Made by a program: the position numbers and the translations under genes. Source: Gossypium raimondii (taxonomy: Eukaryota > Streptophyta > Magnoliopsida > Malvales > Malvaceae). From it: a DNA stretch of 64,000 bases. Location: assembly GCF_025698545.1 (NCBI RefSeq), contig NC_068569.1:9610001-9674000 (forward strand). Direction: 5' to 3'. The notes beneath the pieces were generated by a model. It saw nothing but the letters and a program-made list of their open reading frames with translations. It ran no database searches and was not told where the DNA came from. This document shows positions 52,633-64,000 of the stretch, one piece after another. Position 1 is the first letter of the stretch; each line of letters starts with the position of its first letter.

Positions 52633-55344
52633 ACAACCTCTCTCACCTAATCATCTCTTTCTCTATTGTATCACTTAATGAACTAAAAAGACATTAACCC
52701 TTTACTACTAAAAAGTACAAAAGTAATCACTAAAAATATAAAATAAAGCAGATAAAAAATCCTTAAAATAAACTAAATTGTGCACACACTTAAGCTTTCT
52801 ATGGAAAGCCATAGCAAGTATCACAATCTTTATCATCTAAGTGGGATCATTTTTCACATAGCAAGTAACACACTTACACCATATGCAGTATAGTCGGCTT
52901 AAAAGTCGTGGCATGAAATATGTCAACATCAATTTTCATATAATATGATGCACCTTAGCTTGTGCACTAACATACTATCTTTATATTGGTAAACTATATA
53001 TTATATATCAGCACTTTTTTTTTCAGCAAAGAGGAAGACATGATATCTCAAAAAGCCGAATAATTGGGAAGATGGGGAGGGACACATAAACTAACAAGAG
53101 CACTGTTCATGTGCACGCGTGTGTACTGTCAACCATGATCATCACCAACGTCATCTGATTTTATTTTGGTTTTCGGTGTGCGCTAGCCCCCCCCCCCTTC
53201 CCCCCCTCTAAACATCTTAACATCTCTCTACTCCAGGTTTTATCAAAAAATAAAAAATCAAAACGATGGAATAAATTACATATTCTTCACTTATTTATTT
53301 TTATTATAAATATCTTATTTTTCATCATTTATTAATTTTTATAATAATTTATTTTCGTTCACAGAGCGAGCGTGAATTAAATATAATTTTAGGAAATAAT
53401 AATTAAAATTATTTTTTTGATGAATCCATTGAAAAATTATATTAATAAGAGGCATTTATTTGGGGTACCTCAATCAGAAAAGGTAAATAAATATAACCAA
53501 CAACCCATCTTCTAAAGGAGGTTACTTTTTAGATCTAATCTGATCTTTCAAAAGAGCTTTTTTTATGGAGGGGGGGAACAATGATTGGATGGAATCTAAT
53601 AACTCTAATCTTACGCCTACAATTTCAATTGTTATAAAAAAAAAAAAAAGGATAAGAGAGCAATTTGAACAGTAAAAGGTTCCGCCCTTAATTTTTTTTA
53701 TTTGCTTGTTTATATTATAATTTAAAAGTTTAAACGAGTTAATATCACTTATTTATTAAATTATTTAAGTTTTTTATATTTATTATATTTATGTAAAATC
53801 TAGAAATATATATTATATATAAAATAGGATTTGATTCTAAGTCATCCTAATTTTTAATATCTCACTTTTACATTTTCAACAAAAGTCATAAGTTTTCATA
53901 CAATTTTTATAATTTTTTACATATATTTTTTCTCCTATACTGTGAGTATGTCATAATTTAGTCTTTTTAATGTTAATAATATTTTTGATCATACCAATAA
54001 ATGCTGAGTACAAATGATAAAATAAATTACATTTCTAATGAAAAACTCAAGTTTTAACCTTGGAGTCAACATTCCTAAGAAGGGCAACCATGAACCCAAA
54101 AAAATATTCTCTATGAACTATAAAATAAATATGAAAGGCACCTTCATTCTAAAGAACTATGGACTATAAAATAGATATAAAAGATACCTTTATTCAAGAA
54201 AATTGATGAATTATATTATATAAATGTTGACATGTTTTTGTATTTATATAAAATTGTATTTATTTTCATTTGAATTATTTTTATATGATTTTATTCTATG
54301 TATTTTCTACCTAAAAACTATATGTATTTAATATTATCAAGTCTTCGTATTGTCATTTATTTTGTAAGTAGTATTCGAATATTCTTTTATTCAAAAGAAC
54401 AAAAATAAAAAGACTCGAGTTGTTATTTTGTATTCATTGTTACGTAGAATTATAATAAATTGGTTAATTTACTTTTATTTGTTGAAAAATAGATCCGGTA
54501 TTAGATTCAATCTATTATTTCTATTCTTTTATTTTGGTTTTACTTCTAATATGAGTTTCAAGGCCTAATTTCAGGTCCATAGATGTAATGGACTTACACT
54601 ACCTCAAGGCTCAACAACAAGGTCAGATCAGAGTCAATATACGAGGATAAATCTTTTCGAGGAAACGAGGAATAATATATGCACAGAATGTGTGAAATGT
54701 ATTAAAGTAAATCCAACCAAGCTGTCAATTTTCAAACTGAAAAGATTAATCAACTTGCGACAAATTTTTGAATGGGATCCAGGCATTTCTGGATTAAGAT
54801 GTCTTATAGTATTCGAAAATCTATCTCTTAGTTTTGAAACGCACTTTGAATCACTAGTTTTTGAGTTTGGGCTTTTAATTCGAGTTTAAATAAATTGGGC
54901 TCGGGTTTTAGGATTAATTTTTATTATACATGAGTCAAATATTGTATTTATCAGCTATTATTATTTTTTTATTTCAATTTTTATAACTACTAAGTATTTT
55001 AAATTATTTAAGAGTTTTATGTCAACAAAATTTTTAGTTTAAAACTACTTATTGCTTAGATTAATTAGAGTTCTATTATACTTAAGAGTTTTATTTAGAT
55101 TTATTTAATGACTTTAGTTTCTAACATTTTAATTATTTCATTTGAAGTTTTCAATCTTTTAAAGTGATTTCATTTTTGATATATTTTTTCATTAACAGTT
55201 GAAAAACTTCATCATGTCATATATGTAGATACATCTAAATGATATTCCACATAACCTACAACACAACGATTAAGGGCCAAAACAGAATTATTTCAAAAGG
55301 CTATGAACTCTAACAAAATTATTCAAAAGTTTGAGACTAAAGTG

Positions 55345-55347
<3 letters not shown>

Positions 55348-55379
<32 letters not shown>
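55348..55379 (+). repeat. (TA)n microsatellite, about 16 units
   Basis: An uninterrupted AT/TA dinucleotide run follows AGTGAAAT. It is likely length-variable. Confidence 0.9.
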
Positions 55380-55382
<3 letters not shown>

Positions 55383-57853
55383 AAAGTATGAATGTAGTTT
55401 ACCCAAAGTTCCTTTAAAAGAAAAAAAAAACCCCAAAAATTGATAGAATAAAAGAGTTGTATTAGTTGAAATGTCGATGCTTTTATCAATTTGTCCGAAA
55501 GACTTATAGAAGAGACTTTGTTCATATTTTTTGGTTGAGAACTTTGTGGGGTGCATGCGGTTGGTAAGAATGTAATGATCACCATATGATTCATTAATCC
55601 GTCTTACAAATATATAAATAGGTTGGTGTTGGAAAAAACTATTTTCACAGCAAATGTAATGTTAAATGGTATTCTTCTAGATAAATATTATTGTCAAGTC
55701 ATGGTATTCAAAAGAAGGACATTTTGTTTCTCCACTAATTTCAATTCAATGTTCTAGAGAGCATGAAGTTAATTTTGATTCAATTGATATTTTAAACCTT
55801 AGTTTAATTAAAATAATATATGCAATCACCCTAAGTGACAGTCAAAAAATTCAAAGTTTATACCTGGTTTTTCAACCTTAAAAACAATTTTTTTTTGGCA
55901 GATATTCTTTTAAGAATGTTGATAAAATTAAGAGTGTCTTTCACGATATCCTCATGCAAATTTGATGTTGTTGAATATAAGTAAAGTTGCAATTGGAGAT
56001 TGTGTTCACAAGACAAAATGGGGGAGAGCGACACCAAATCTAAGCAGTACAGCACTGGGTAGATCTTGTTTACATTACATGCAATGCAATATTGCTTGCA
56101 TGTTGCAATATCAACCAAAACTGTTCCTGGATTCTCATACTTTTTTATCAAACGATTCCATTATTGGGATGTTCAGGTCGGCTGGTACATTTATTCAAAC
56201 CACTTACAATGGTGAGGACGGTGCCATACCATTTTACAAAACAAAACAAAAAAATTTGCATTACTTAACTACAAGCATATAATATGATGTTTTAAATATA
56301 CGAAAATAATTCTTAAAAAGGTAAATATGCTTATACGTATATATATTCATATCTGATATTTAAAGGGGAGAGGATCTCTCTAGTTTGGTTGTTATAGATT
56401 CTGTTCTTTTGTGTTAAAGTTGAAATAGAAGAGCATATATCAGTGTGGTTTTGTTTATCTTTTCCTGCTTCATTTTTGCTCTAAAATTTTACCAAATAAA
56501 ATTTGTCTTGCCTCAGCTCTGTTTGCTAAAATGAATGTACTAAGAATATTAATAAATTTTTATTATCTTACGTTTTATATAGTGATTTAAAATAGAGAAG
56601 TAATGGAGTGGGTGGGGCTGTTAATAGATGGGCAGAGTAGAGCATGATTTAGTTCGACATCCCACTTTCAGTAACTTCATATCCACAAATCAACATGTGG
56701 TTTATATTGCCTCTTGTTAAAGAGGAGAGCACTTTTGTATGTTCCCTGCTTAAATAATTGGTTATTTCATATTCAACGAGTTATTATTGATTTAATATTA
56801 ATATATATTTCAGTTTGTTTAAATATACGTTGGACGTAAATATTTTAAGAAAAAATAGAAACGTGGAGAGAAATACATATTACATTAGTATTTTCTTTTT
56901 GACTTGGTGGATTTTAGTCCATTATGATTATGTCCCTGAAATGTTAAAAGAGTGTTGAAATAAAAGATTTGTTTGCTTTAGAGAAAAACCTTTCTATTTT
57001 TCATATATGTAGATGGTTTTCCAGAAGCAAAGGGATGGAAATCATGGTGTATCTTTAAGATTTTCTTTAGGACCTTTTTTGTGATTTTATGATTGGGGAC
57101 TCCTTTGGTTAACAAGATCTTTGATTTGTGATGTTTCACATTGATAAAAATAAAGGGGGGGGGGGATTTCAATGTTTAAAAATGTCAAAAGTTGAGGGAT
57201 GCAATGTGTTTGGCCCATGATTTAACCTTACATTACTTGACTGCTGATTCTCACATCACCTTATTAACACGGTTCATAAAGGAACACGTTGACTTTACAG
57301 ATACTTTCTCATTTCCATTTTCAAGTCGGCTTGCTTTCATGGCTGCTTCTTTGTTTGATTTGATTCCTTACCATTCCATACTTTTTTTTTCTTTTCATCC
57401 TCATTGATGATTGATTAGGATAGCATTAGTTATATCCTCAATTACTTCAAAATTTCAATGCTGATGGATTAATACAGACTGCTAACTTGGTTTTATCTCA
57501 GATATATTGCTTAAAATCTTAAAACCCTTTCTGAAACTTGTTAGCAATACATCCCAACACTTTCCGCAGGTAAGAAATATGTAATTCCAACTCCAATGTG
57601 TTGAATGTAAGTGCGACTCTGACATAAACATATTTAAATTTTATAGTTTTTTCAAGAATTTTGAACCATAAGTATACACCAAATCTGAATACATGCTGGA
57701 CATAAATACTTGAAGCAAAATGAATATTTGCTTTAATATAATATTTTTTTTCAAGTGCGTGGGAAACACAAAAACAGTTTTATATGGTCTGATCACTAAT
57801 TCCTGAATCCGAGGACAAATTCAACTTCTTATTCAGCCAAAGTTTTACATGCA

Positions 57854-60607
57854 TTAAAGTTGTCGTGGAATTCCTTGGCCACTTTTCATATCTCCTACCA
57901 TCTTGCTGAACATCTCCCACAAACCGATCCTGTCTTCTGAGTGGATCATTGGCTGCTTTGAAGTTTCAACTACATCCCAAGACTCGATAGGCAGACCAGC
58001 CGGTTCGTTGATATCATCTATAATTCTTTCTCCACTGCTATCTTGTTCTAACAAATGGCACAAACTGTCCCATAAACCCATTCTGTCTTCTAAGGGGATC
58101 TTTGGCTGATTTGAAGTCTCAACTACATCCTGAGACCTGACAGACTGAGTAACAGGCCCCTTTCGCAACGCTTCCTGCTCTTCGAACTCACAGAGGGCAT
58201 ATTGAATTCCTTGGCCATGTTCCAAACTATCACTAGTCTTTGATAAATTGTCCCATGAACTGGTTCTGTCTTCTAAGGGGATCTTTGGTTGATTTGAAGT
58301 CTCAACTACATCTTGAAACCTGGCAGACTGAGTAACAGACCCCTTTTGCAACCCTTGCAGCTCTTCAAACTCGCTGAGGGCATATTGAATTCCTTGGCCA
58401 TATTCTGAGCTATCACTAGTCTTTAATAAATGACTGATTCTGTCATCTATGTGGATCTTTGGCTGCTTTGATGTCTCGGTTACATCATGAGACTTAACAG
58501 ACACGGTGACCGGTCCTTTCCGCAACCTCTTTTCCTCAGCAAACTGGTGGATCGCATCTTGAATTCCTGAGAAGGCCACCAGGAATTCTGCTGCTTCAGT
58601 TTGGTTCAATAGCTTCTTGACCACCAGCTCTAATGCCTTGAACCTGTTGTACAAGTTTCCAAATAGCAGTCAATTATACATAATTTCTGAAACTATATGA
58701 AAAAACCTTGTGGTTATTTCTCTATAATGGTATATTTAACTATAAAAATAAAAAATTTATGTGGTGTGGTGGATAGGTTAGATCTTTTATATTTGTAATT
58801 AAGTATGAAGGAATGAACCTGAGCTTTTGAGCCTTGGTGATGACCCGAGCAATCTTCAGGAACTCGGATTGAATACCATGGGAGGCAGAACCCCCTGATT
58901 TGCTGCTGTTCACTGGAGCAAAGGGAAGGTAGAGAACACAGGTAGCTTGAATCTCTGCCATTTCCTCATCAATTACTGCCTCCTCGATGCGCATCTCGTG
59001 GATAAACTGAGATATGGCTGGCTGCATAGCACTTGCAGTCGAGTCTGATAAGAAAGACAAAGGAGCCAGGCCATGCAAGAGTTCCAGAATAGCAGAAGGT
59101 CTCCAGTCACCAAGCCAGAAAAGTGAGGCCAACTCTTGTGGAGCCGCCCATTGCGGCCTAAGGAGCTTTGACACATCCTCCAGATGACTTGGGACCATAG
59201 CCTGGTTGTAATGTGCATGGAACCTGTTCAACTGTTCCTCAATCAGTGCCTCGAGTTCCCTTCGTGCTTTGAGCTGTTTCTCTATCTTGGCTGCTCTGCT
59301 CTTCTGCTCTTGCCTCCAAAGACCATGCTTTTCCCTGTGGAGCCCTTCATGGAATAACCATTTCACTTTGAGAGCTTTTGCATACCAAGTGTATCAAAAA
59401 GCTTTAAAATGCATTGCCCTAACCCATTCCATGTAAAGCACGTTGCCTATTTTACTTGCTATAGCTTTTGTAGCTTACTAATGATAACCTGGAACGTCAT
59501 GATTTCTGAACCTGGCTTTACTTCTCTTCTGGGGTGTAAGGAGTTCATGCTGCTCATTGCTACAATCTACCAAATTGCAAAATAAAGAATGCATCAATGA
59601 AAACAACAATTTGGTCTTTCGCATCAGAAATAATATGGTATATTGAAATCAGAGTCTAACAAATAATATCAACATAAGCTATCCTGGTTTTCTACAAGAC
59701 GGACAACCTTCTTTATGGTACAAGGAAATCTGAGGCTGATAGGTTGCTAAGTCCCCAAAGGCCAAGATAAGATATGCCATACCCCGTAGGGACGTGCATT
59801 CGAGATTAGCACTGGAAAGCAGCCACCAAGGCGACTTACCGGCCATGGAGGTGAACGGACTTGGTATTGAACTAAGCTAACCCTTGGTTACTTGACATAA
59901 AAGTTATATTTTCTTAAGATTTAGGAACAAACAAACAAACAGAAAGTGAGAAATTTCATCCTCATTTACCTCTCTGATTTGCTTCACGCTTGACAATGTT
60001 CATGCAATGGAATTTATCAATTATCTCATCAATCACTCTTCCAGATTCTTTTTTCTTGTGTTTCTTTCCAATTTCCTTTTGCCCTTCCTCATCATTCTCT
60101 TCACAGGATCTCCTGGGAAAAAAGGAAAAGAACAACAACCAACTTTCCTTTTGGATATCTTGAATTTGGATGTTAAAATGACAAGAGAAAATGTTGGTAG
60201 ACGCCACCCAAAATAGTTGTATTTAACACTTTGCTTCTTTTCCAAACTAATTAACCCATGTTCAATGCATCAAACATATTTCAATCAAGAAATAATATAC
60301 TAAAACCATAAGGATTTAATAAAACAGATTCAACGGTTCATTTCATTTCCATTTTTCTTTTTTTCTCTTTTTTTTGACAATAAAACAAGAGATTTCTTTC
60401 ATATTGATTTTCCTTCCAAGTGAATAACAGAAAAATAAACTTTTGGGTTCTTTTTCAACTTCTTGAGAGAGGTGCTTGGTTGATTTATTACCTCCCGAGC
60501 TTTGCACGGGCTAATGGGATATACAGTTAAAAGAAACGAGACAAAGAAGAATAATGTTAAACGTAAAAAGAAGCTTACAGCAGAGCTTTAAACACTGTTC
60601 CCTGCAT
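57854..60607 (-). CDS. DOG1-domain protein with repetitive C-terminal tail
   Basis: The DOG1 domain is shared by DELAY OF GERMINATION1-like proteins and TGA bZIP factors; no bZIP is visible here. Five exons on the minus strand, 60579-60607, 59970-60112, 59489-59566, 58819-59374 and 57854-58643, keep phase across all introns (29, 143, 78, 556 and 790 bases) and give 531 aa from MQGTVFKALLRSCEEN. A basic Lys-rich region (GKKHKKKESGR) lies near residue 25. The DOG1 domain starts at about residue 86 with VKWLFHEGLHREKHGLWRQE and includes LEALIEEQLNRFHAHYNQAM, LASLFWLGDWRPSAILELL and EMRIEEAVIDEEMAEIQ, ending with FKALELVVKKLLNQTEAAEF. After about residue 320, four copies of a module headed DVVETSNQPKIPLEDR form an unusual tail. 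The first two exons and the acceptor before LKVKW are inferred from splice sites and phase. Confidence 0.82.
57920..58510 (-). repeat. Coding tandem repeats, four modules of about 40-60 codons
   Basis: Within the last exon of the DOG1-domain gene the module headers DVTETSKQPKIHIDDR, DVVETSNQPKIPLEDR (twice) and DVVETSKQPMIHSEDR recur. The first two modules also share GQGIQYAL(S/C)EFEE and KG(S/P)VTQS. Periods are about 174-183 bases for the first two modules and about 155 for the third. Frame and theme are kept, so the array is translated. Confidence 0.85.
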
Positions 60608-62524
60608 TTCCTTCTTCTCTCTTTACGGTTTCTTCAATGGTGAACGAACGAAAACTGAAAAATCCTTGAAAGAAAAAGAAGTAAACTTTTTTTATCAGTT
60701 TTGTTGTTAGATATTTGGTCCAAGGAAGACTAGAAGTAGGCTTTATCCATCCAATCTGAGAAATCAAGCAATTTAACTATTAGTAGATTAGTAAAATATA
60801 AAAAAAGAATTAAAAAAATAACTTAATGTTATTTAAATAGTTATATAAATCAGGCAATTTCTGAATATTTATATGAAATAACATTTGAAATTTTAGTAAA
60901 AGTGAAACGTATGATTTCAATAATAATATATGAAATGTGTATATTATTAAAATGAAAATATTATATTAAATTATTTATTATGGTGTTATCATCAATCTTG
61001 AGTCAATGTCGTGTTAATTTGTGACACCAACTCAATCAAATGCATTATTAATATATATATACATGACTGATGGAGGTAATAAAGCGTGCATACTAAAACT
61101 AAAATGTATAATATATCAAAATAAAACTTTAGTTGAGTGGTAAATTAAAGATTTTACTAATGCAAATGGCATGGATTTAAATTTCACTATATGAATATAT
61201 TTTTATTGGTTTTTAAGTAAAAGATTAAAAGAACTTTGATGTAATATTTTAATTACAAAAGATATTCTCGTAACTTCCTAATCGAATTGGTGAGTTTGTT
61301 GAGGTGACATTAATTTAGTCAAAGGTTTTATTAATAGTATAGACTCGTTAGGAGTTTTATTAATAGTATAGATATATTATTAATGGAGGTAATAAAATGT
61401 GCATAACACAATTAAAATGTATAAGCATATTAAAATAAAGTTTTAGTTTATTGGTAAATTAAAGGTTTTACTAATGAAATTGATATAGGTTCAAATTCAA
61501 TTATATGCATATTTTTATTAGTTTTTAAGGAAGAGACTAAAATACTGTCAAATAATATGACTTATTTTAATTATGGAATGATATTCTCTTAACTTTCTAT
61601 TCGAGTTAGTTACCCGATTGAAGGTGACACTAACTCAATCAAATGTTCTATTAATAATATAGATGTTAGGTTACGTGTTCTTTGTTCTTTTTTAAGTTTC
61701 GGATTTAATATTTATTTTAACGACCAGATTCAAAAAATTAAGTATATTTTTGTTTAATTTAAAGATTTAAAAGAGATTAAAATTATACATTATATAGAAA
61801 AACCCTATCTAAAATTTGAAGAGTGGATTTAATCTTTAATACAAATTAAAAATCTAGATATAAAATTTATAACCAAATTATTTTCCTTGTTTAATATCAG
61901 TAGATGTGTGTTGGCCAAAAGAAAAAAATTTTAAAAACATATATAATTTGACTTCATTGTAGAATGAAGAAATTGAATATTCAAGTATCGCAATTCCAAT
62001 TAGTAAAACTCCGACTTTGATATTAACGATTCAAAATCTCCACCTTAACGAGCTTCCTTCACTTAATTGTAAGAAGGTGTTGGCTCTTGAACTTCCTTCA
62101 CTTCAAGTTTTGCATTTCAAGCTTTACAATTTATGCATTACACGTTATAGGAATTCTCAGAAATCTCTTGAGATATAGCATACCTTGCCCATTTCTTCTT
62201 CTTCTTTAATTGTAAAATCTATTTGAGAGTTCTTAATCATTGATCCATGTTAATGATTTTGACTAACAAGTTCAACTGCGAGCCCAGCAATGAAAAAGCA
62301 CACACACACACACGAGAGATTAGCATCGGAAATTGGCTGCCCATATCATGGTATGTAAACAATTGCATTTAAACTAGTCCTGGTAAGTGAGCAATTGACT
62401 CTACACTAAAATCCGGGTTCACTGATATAGAACGTCAACAAACAATATTTCAGACCAATGGCACAATGCAGTGCAAATGCCTTTGCCTTTTTGTTTTTAC
62501 AAGTGGTGGATGATCAGAGGCTCC
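60608..62524. other. Intergenic region between the DOG1-domain and U11/U12-25K genes
   Basis: The leader and promoter of the DOG1-domain gene occupy the first part. Repeats fill 61.0-61.67 kb. The open frame at 62471-62755 (+) is antisense to the last exon of the snRNP gene and is not called. No gene is seen. Confidence 0.45.
61068..61669 (+). repeat. Copies 2 and 3 of the 290-300 bp tRNA-like repeat, in tandem
   Basis: TGATGGAGGTAATAAAGCGT starts the first unit (61068 to about 61377), and TAATGGAGGTAATAAAATGT starts the second (61380 to 61669). Both hold TTTAGTT(G/T)A(G/T)TGGTAAATTAAAG (A-box-like), then a GG(A/T)T(T/C)(A/T)AAT(T/A) B-box-like word, a TTTTTATT(G/A)GTTTTTAAG stretch, and a tail GGTGACA(C/T)TAA...AATCAAA.. 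ending in TATTAATA(G/A)TATAGA. A partial tail of another copy precedes them at about 61020-61060. Confidence 0.7.
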
Positions 62525-64000
62525 TCAAAGGTGCAGATTAAACCTCGAATAATGGTTCCGGCCTTCCAACCTCCTTCGAGAAGCACTCTGCGATCTGGTG
62601 TGCGAGAGCCAACGTCTCAAGAAGTGAGCAAACTTGAACTCCGGCAGGGACATTGCATGCTCTTCATCGTGGTAATAATCTTGATCTTCATCCTCCTCTT
62701 TATGATGATTCACAGGATTCTCTTGTCTCTCTTGATCGTGACTCGATCTTGGTGAAAAGCTAAAGGCAGAGCAATTGGTTTTTACTTGTTAGTAAGCACC
62801 ACCATGAAACGTTTGATTAAATGAACATGGGTCACCCAAAGTATAAATTGCATTGCTCATTACTATTGAGGATTAAAGGATAGAGAAAAGTTCATTAGAT
62901 TGCGTACCATTTGCAGGGAACACCGTGGTGTTTTACACGTCTTTTTATTGGTGATTGGTTCATCGACATGTGCTTGATAAATTCAAGCTGTTTGCACCAG
63001 ATTACCAACATCAGGTGGTAAAAAAGAAATTGAGGGAAAGAAAGAAAACAAACAAACTACATATTATGGTCTGATGAAGTCAAAATCAAATTCAATGAAC
63101 AAAAAATGTAAGGGCTTATAGACAAGAAAAAGAATTTTGAAAGGAAAAGAAATTTAAAGAAAACGAGAGAGAGAGAGAGAGAGAAAAAAAATAGTAAAAT
63201 TTTTATGTTAATGCATGAAAATAAAATGGCAACGAAAGAAAAAAAAAGGAGAAAGATAAATGCCCATATCTAGAAGATTATTCATGCATATTTTTTCAAA
63301 ATTTACATTAATTTATAAAAATATAATGGTAAAATAATATAATTGAGAAGTTTCACAAAAACTATCAAGTACGGAAAACAAAACCTGATCACCATCTTTG
63401 ATCCCAAAATTTTTAATGCAAGCCTTGTTGTTAACCAGCTTCTGACCTTCATAAGCCAAGCAAAAGTGCCCCCAAACATGTGCCCTAGTTTGATCCCAAA
63501 ATTATATTAAATAAAATCAAAAGCATAGCAATCACTTATAATGTAAAAGTCCATCAACCAGTTTAAACAAGTAAATACCATGAAATACAGCCTTGAGTTT
63601 CCCCTGCCATTTCTGTAAAAAGCTCCTCTATTGCTACCTTCAGCTCTGCAACTGTAGCATTCCTTCCTATGTTAACATCTGCATAATCGAAAAAACTCTT
63701 TCAAGAATAATAAACAAAAGAACTGTAATTATCTATTTCAGATATTTTTTATTTTTCTTGAACTAATCCTAATCTAGTGATTCTTTTGGTTCGTTAAAAC
63801 TTAAATTCAGTAAATCAATTCTCCAAAAAAAATGTATATATTATTTTACAACGAGATTATAGAACAAAATCACAGGATTGATTAATCCTTTTTACTTTAA
63901 AAATAGAGAAAAGTTGTATTTTCTTTCGGTTTTAAGATGCAAAAGGCTAGAAAGAAATTTCACCAACAACAGGGATTCATTATATCTTTTCATCTCACCT
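62525..64000 (-). CDS. U11/U12 small nuclear ribonucleoprotein 25 kDa-like protein, 5' exon(s) outside window
   Basis: Ubiquitin-fold component of the minor (U12-type) spliceosome; U11-25K sits in the U11/U12 di-snRNP. Exons on the minus strand are 63579-63678, 63385-63484, 62908-62987 and 62525-62759, with matching phases, giving about 170 residues. A donor-like AG/GTGAGATG at the very end of the window (exon from 63999) suggests that the previous exon is just outside. Visible are DVNIGRNATVAELKVAIEEL, ISWAHVWGHFCLAYEGQKLV, NNKACIKNFGIKDGDQ (ubiquitin-like fold), LEFIKHMSMNQSPIKRRVKH, then an acidic His/Glu-rich linker and a basic C-terminus (FKFAHFLRRWLSHTRSQSAS). These are close to the plant U11/U12-25K pattern. 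A GA microsatellite lies in the intron at about 63166-63183. It could be a diverged paralogue; I cannot rank this without alignment. Confidence 0.85.

Larger units (their letters stand above)
51461..57853. other. Long AT-rich gene-poor region
   Basis: About 6.4 kb with no gene I can support. It contains a further tRNA-like stretch near 51805-51870 (GTTTGAGTCCT), the 52.35 kb repeat, poly-C and poly-G runs (53187-53197 and 57155-57165), and a TA microsatellite near 55348-55379. Overlapping open frames on both strands at 55858-56282 have no recognisable domain. CT-rich DNA near 57300-57400 encodes nothing identifiable. Confidence 0.4.

Noticed and set aside
55858-56282. Overlapping open frames on both strands (97 and 106 codons)
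   Set aside because: Neither product resembles a known protein and there are no supporting splice or start contexts; this is an open stretch by chance.

Overview
This window is nuclear DNA of a dicot plant. The genes are interrupted by short GT-AG introns, intergenic DNA is very AT-rich and full of small repeats, and every recognisable protein belongs to a plant family (TOPLESS, plastid arogenate dehydrogenase, vacuolar H+-pyrophosphatase, FAR1-related, PPR, DOG1). A Malvaceae species such as cotton is my guess from protein and repeat character; I could not test it.

Layout, left to right. 1-4383 (+): 3' two thirds of a TOPLESS/TPR co-repressor gene. 7093-9463 (+): DDX41/RH35-type DEAD-box helicase. 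10017-11012 (-): three-exon coiled-coil protein of unknown function. 13491-14606 (-): intronless arogenate dehydrogenase. 15.7-16.9 kb: inverted-repeat element. 17232-22566 (-): eight-exon type I vacuolar H+-pyrophosphatase. 22.6-29.4 kb: gene-poor AT-rich DNA. 29964-31973 (+): FAR1-RELATED SEQUENCE protein, a domesticated MULE transposase. 32297-32367 (-): tRNA-Gly(GCC). 32821-34367 (-): SRP54 pseudogene lacking its GTPase domain. 34916-36718 (-): E-class PPR protein. 37.7-43.7 kb: repeat complex holding two broken host gene fragments (TMEM184/LAZ1-like and plastid dicarboxylate transporter). 45661-47999 (-): adenine phosphoribosyltransferase. 48-57.8 kb: gene-poor, with a long-TIR element and a tRNA-like repeat. 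57854-60607 (-): DOG1-domain protein with a repetitive tail. 62525-64000 (-): U11/U12 snRNP 25 kDa-like protein, 5' end outside the window.

The genes do not form a pathway or cluster; they are ordinary housekeeping and regulatory loci. The most unusual stretch is 38.5-43.7 kb, where intron-bearing fragments of two unrelated host genes lie in the same orientation between related AT-rich repeats that are inverted with respect to each other. This looks like gene-fragment capture by a TIR-type DNA element. Exon boundaries were worked out by hand from splice sites, frame continuity and remembered family sequences; no database search was made.
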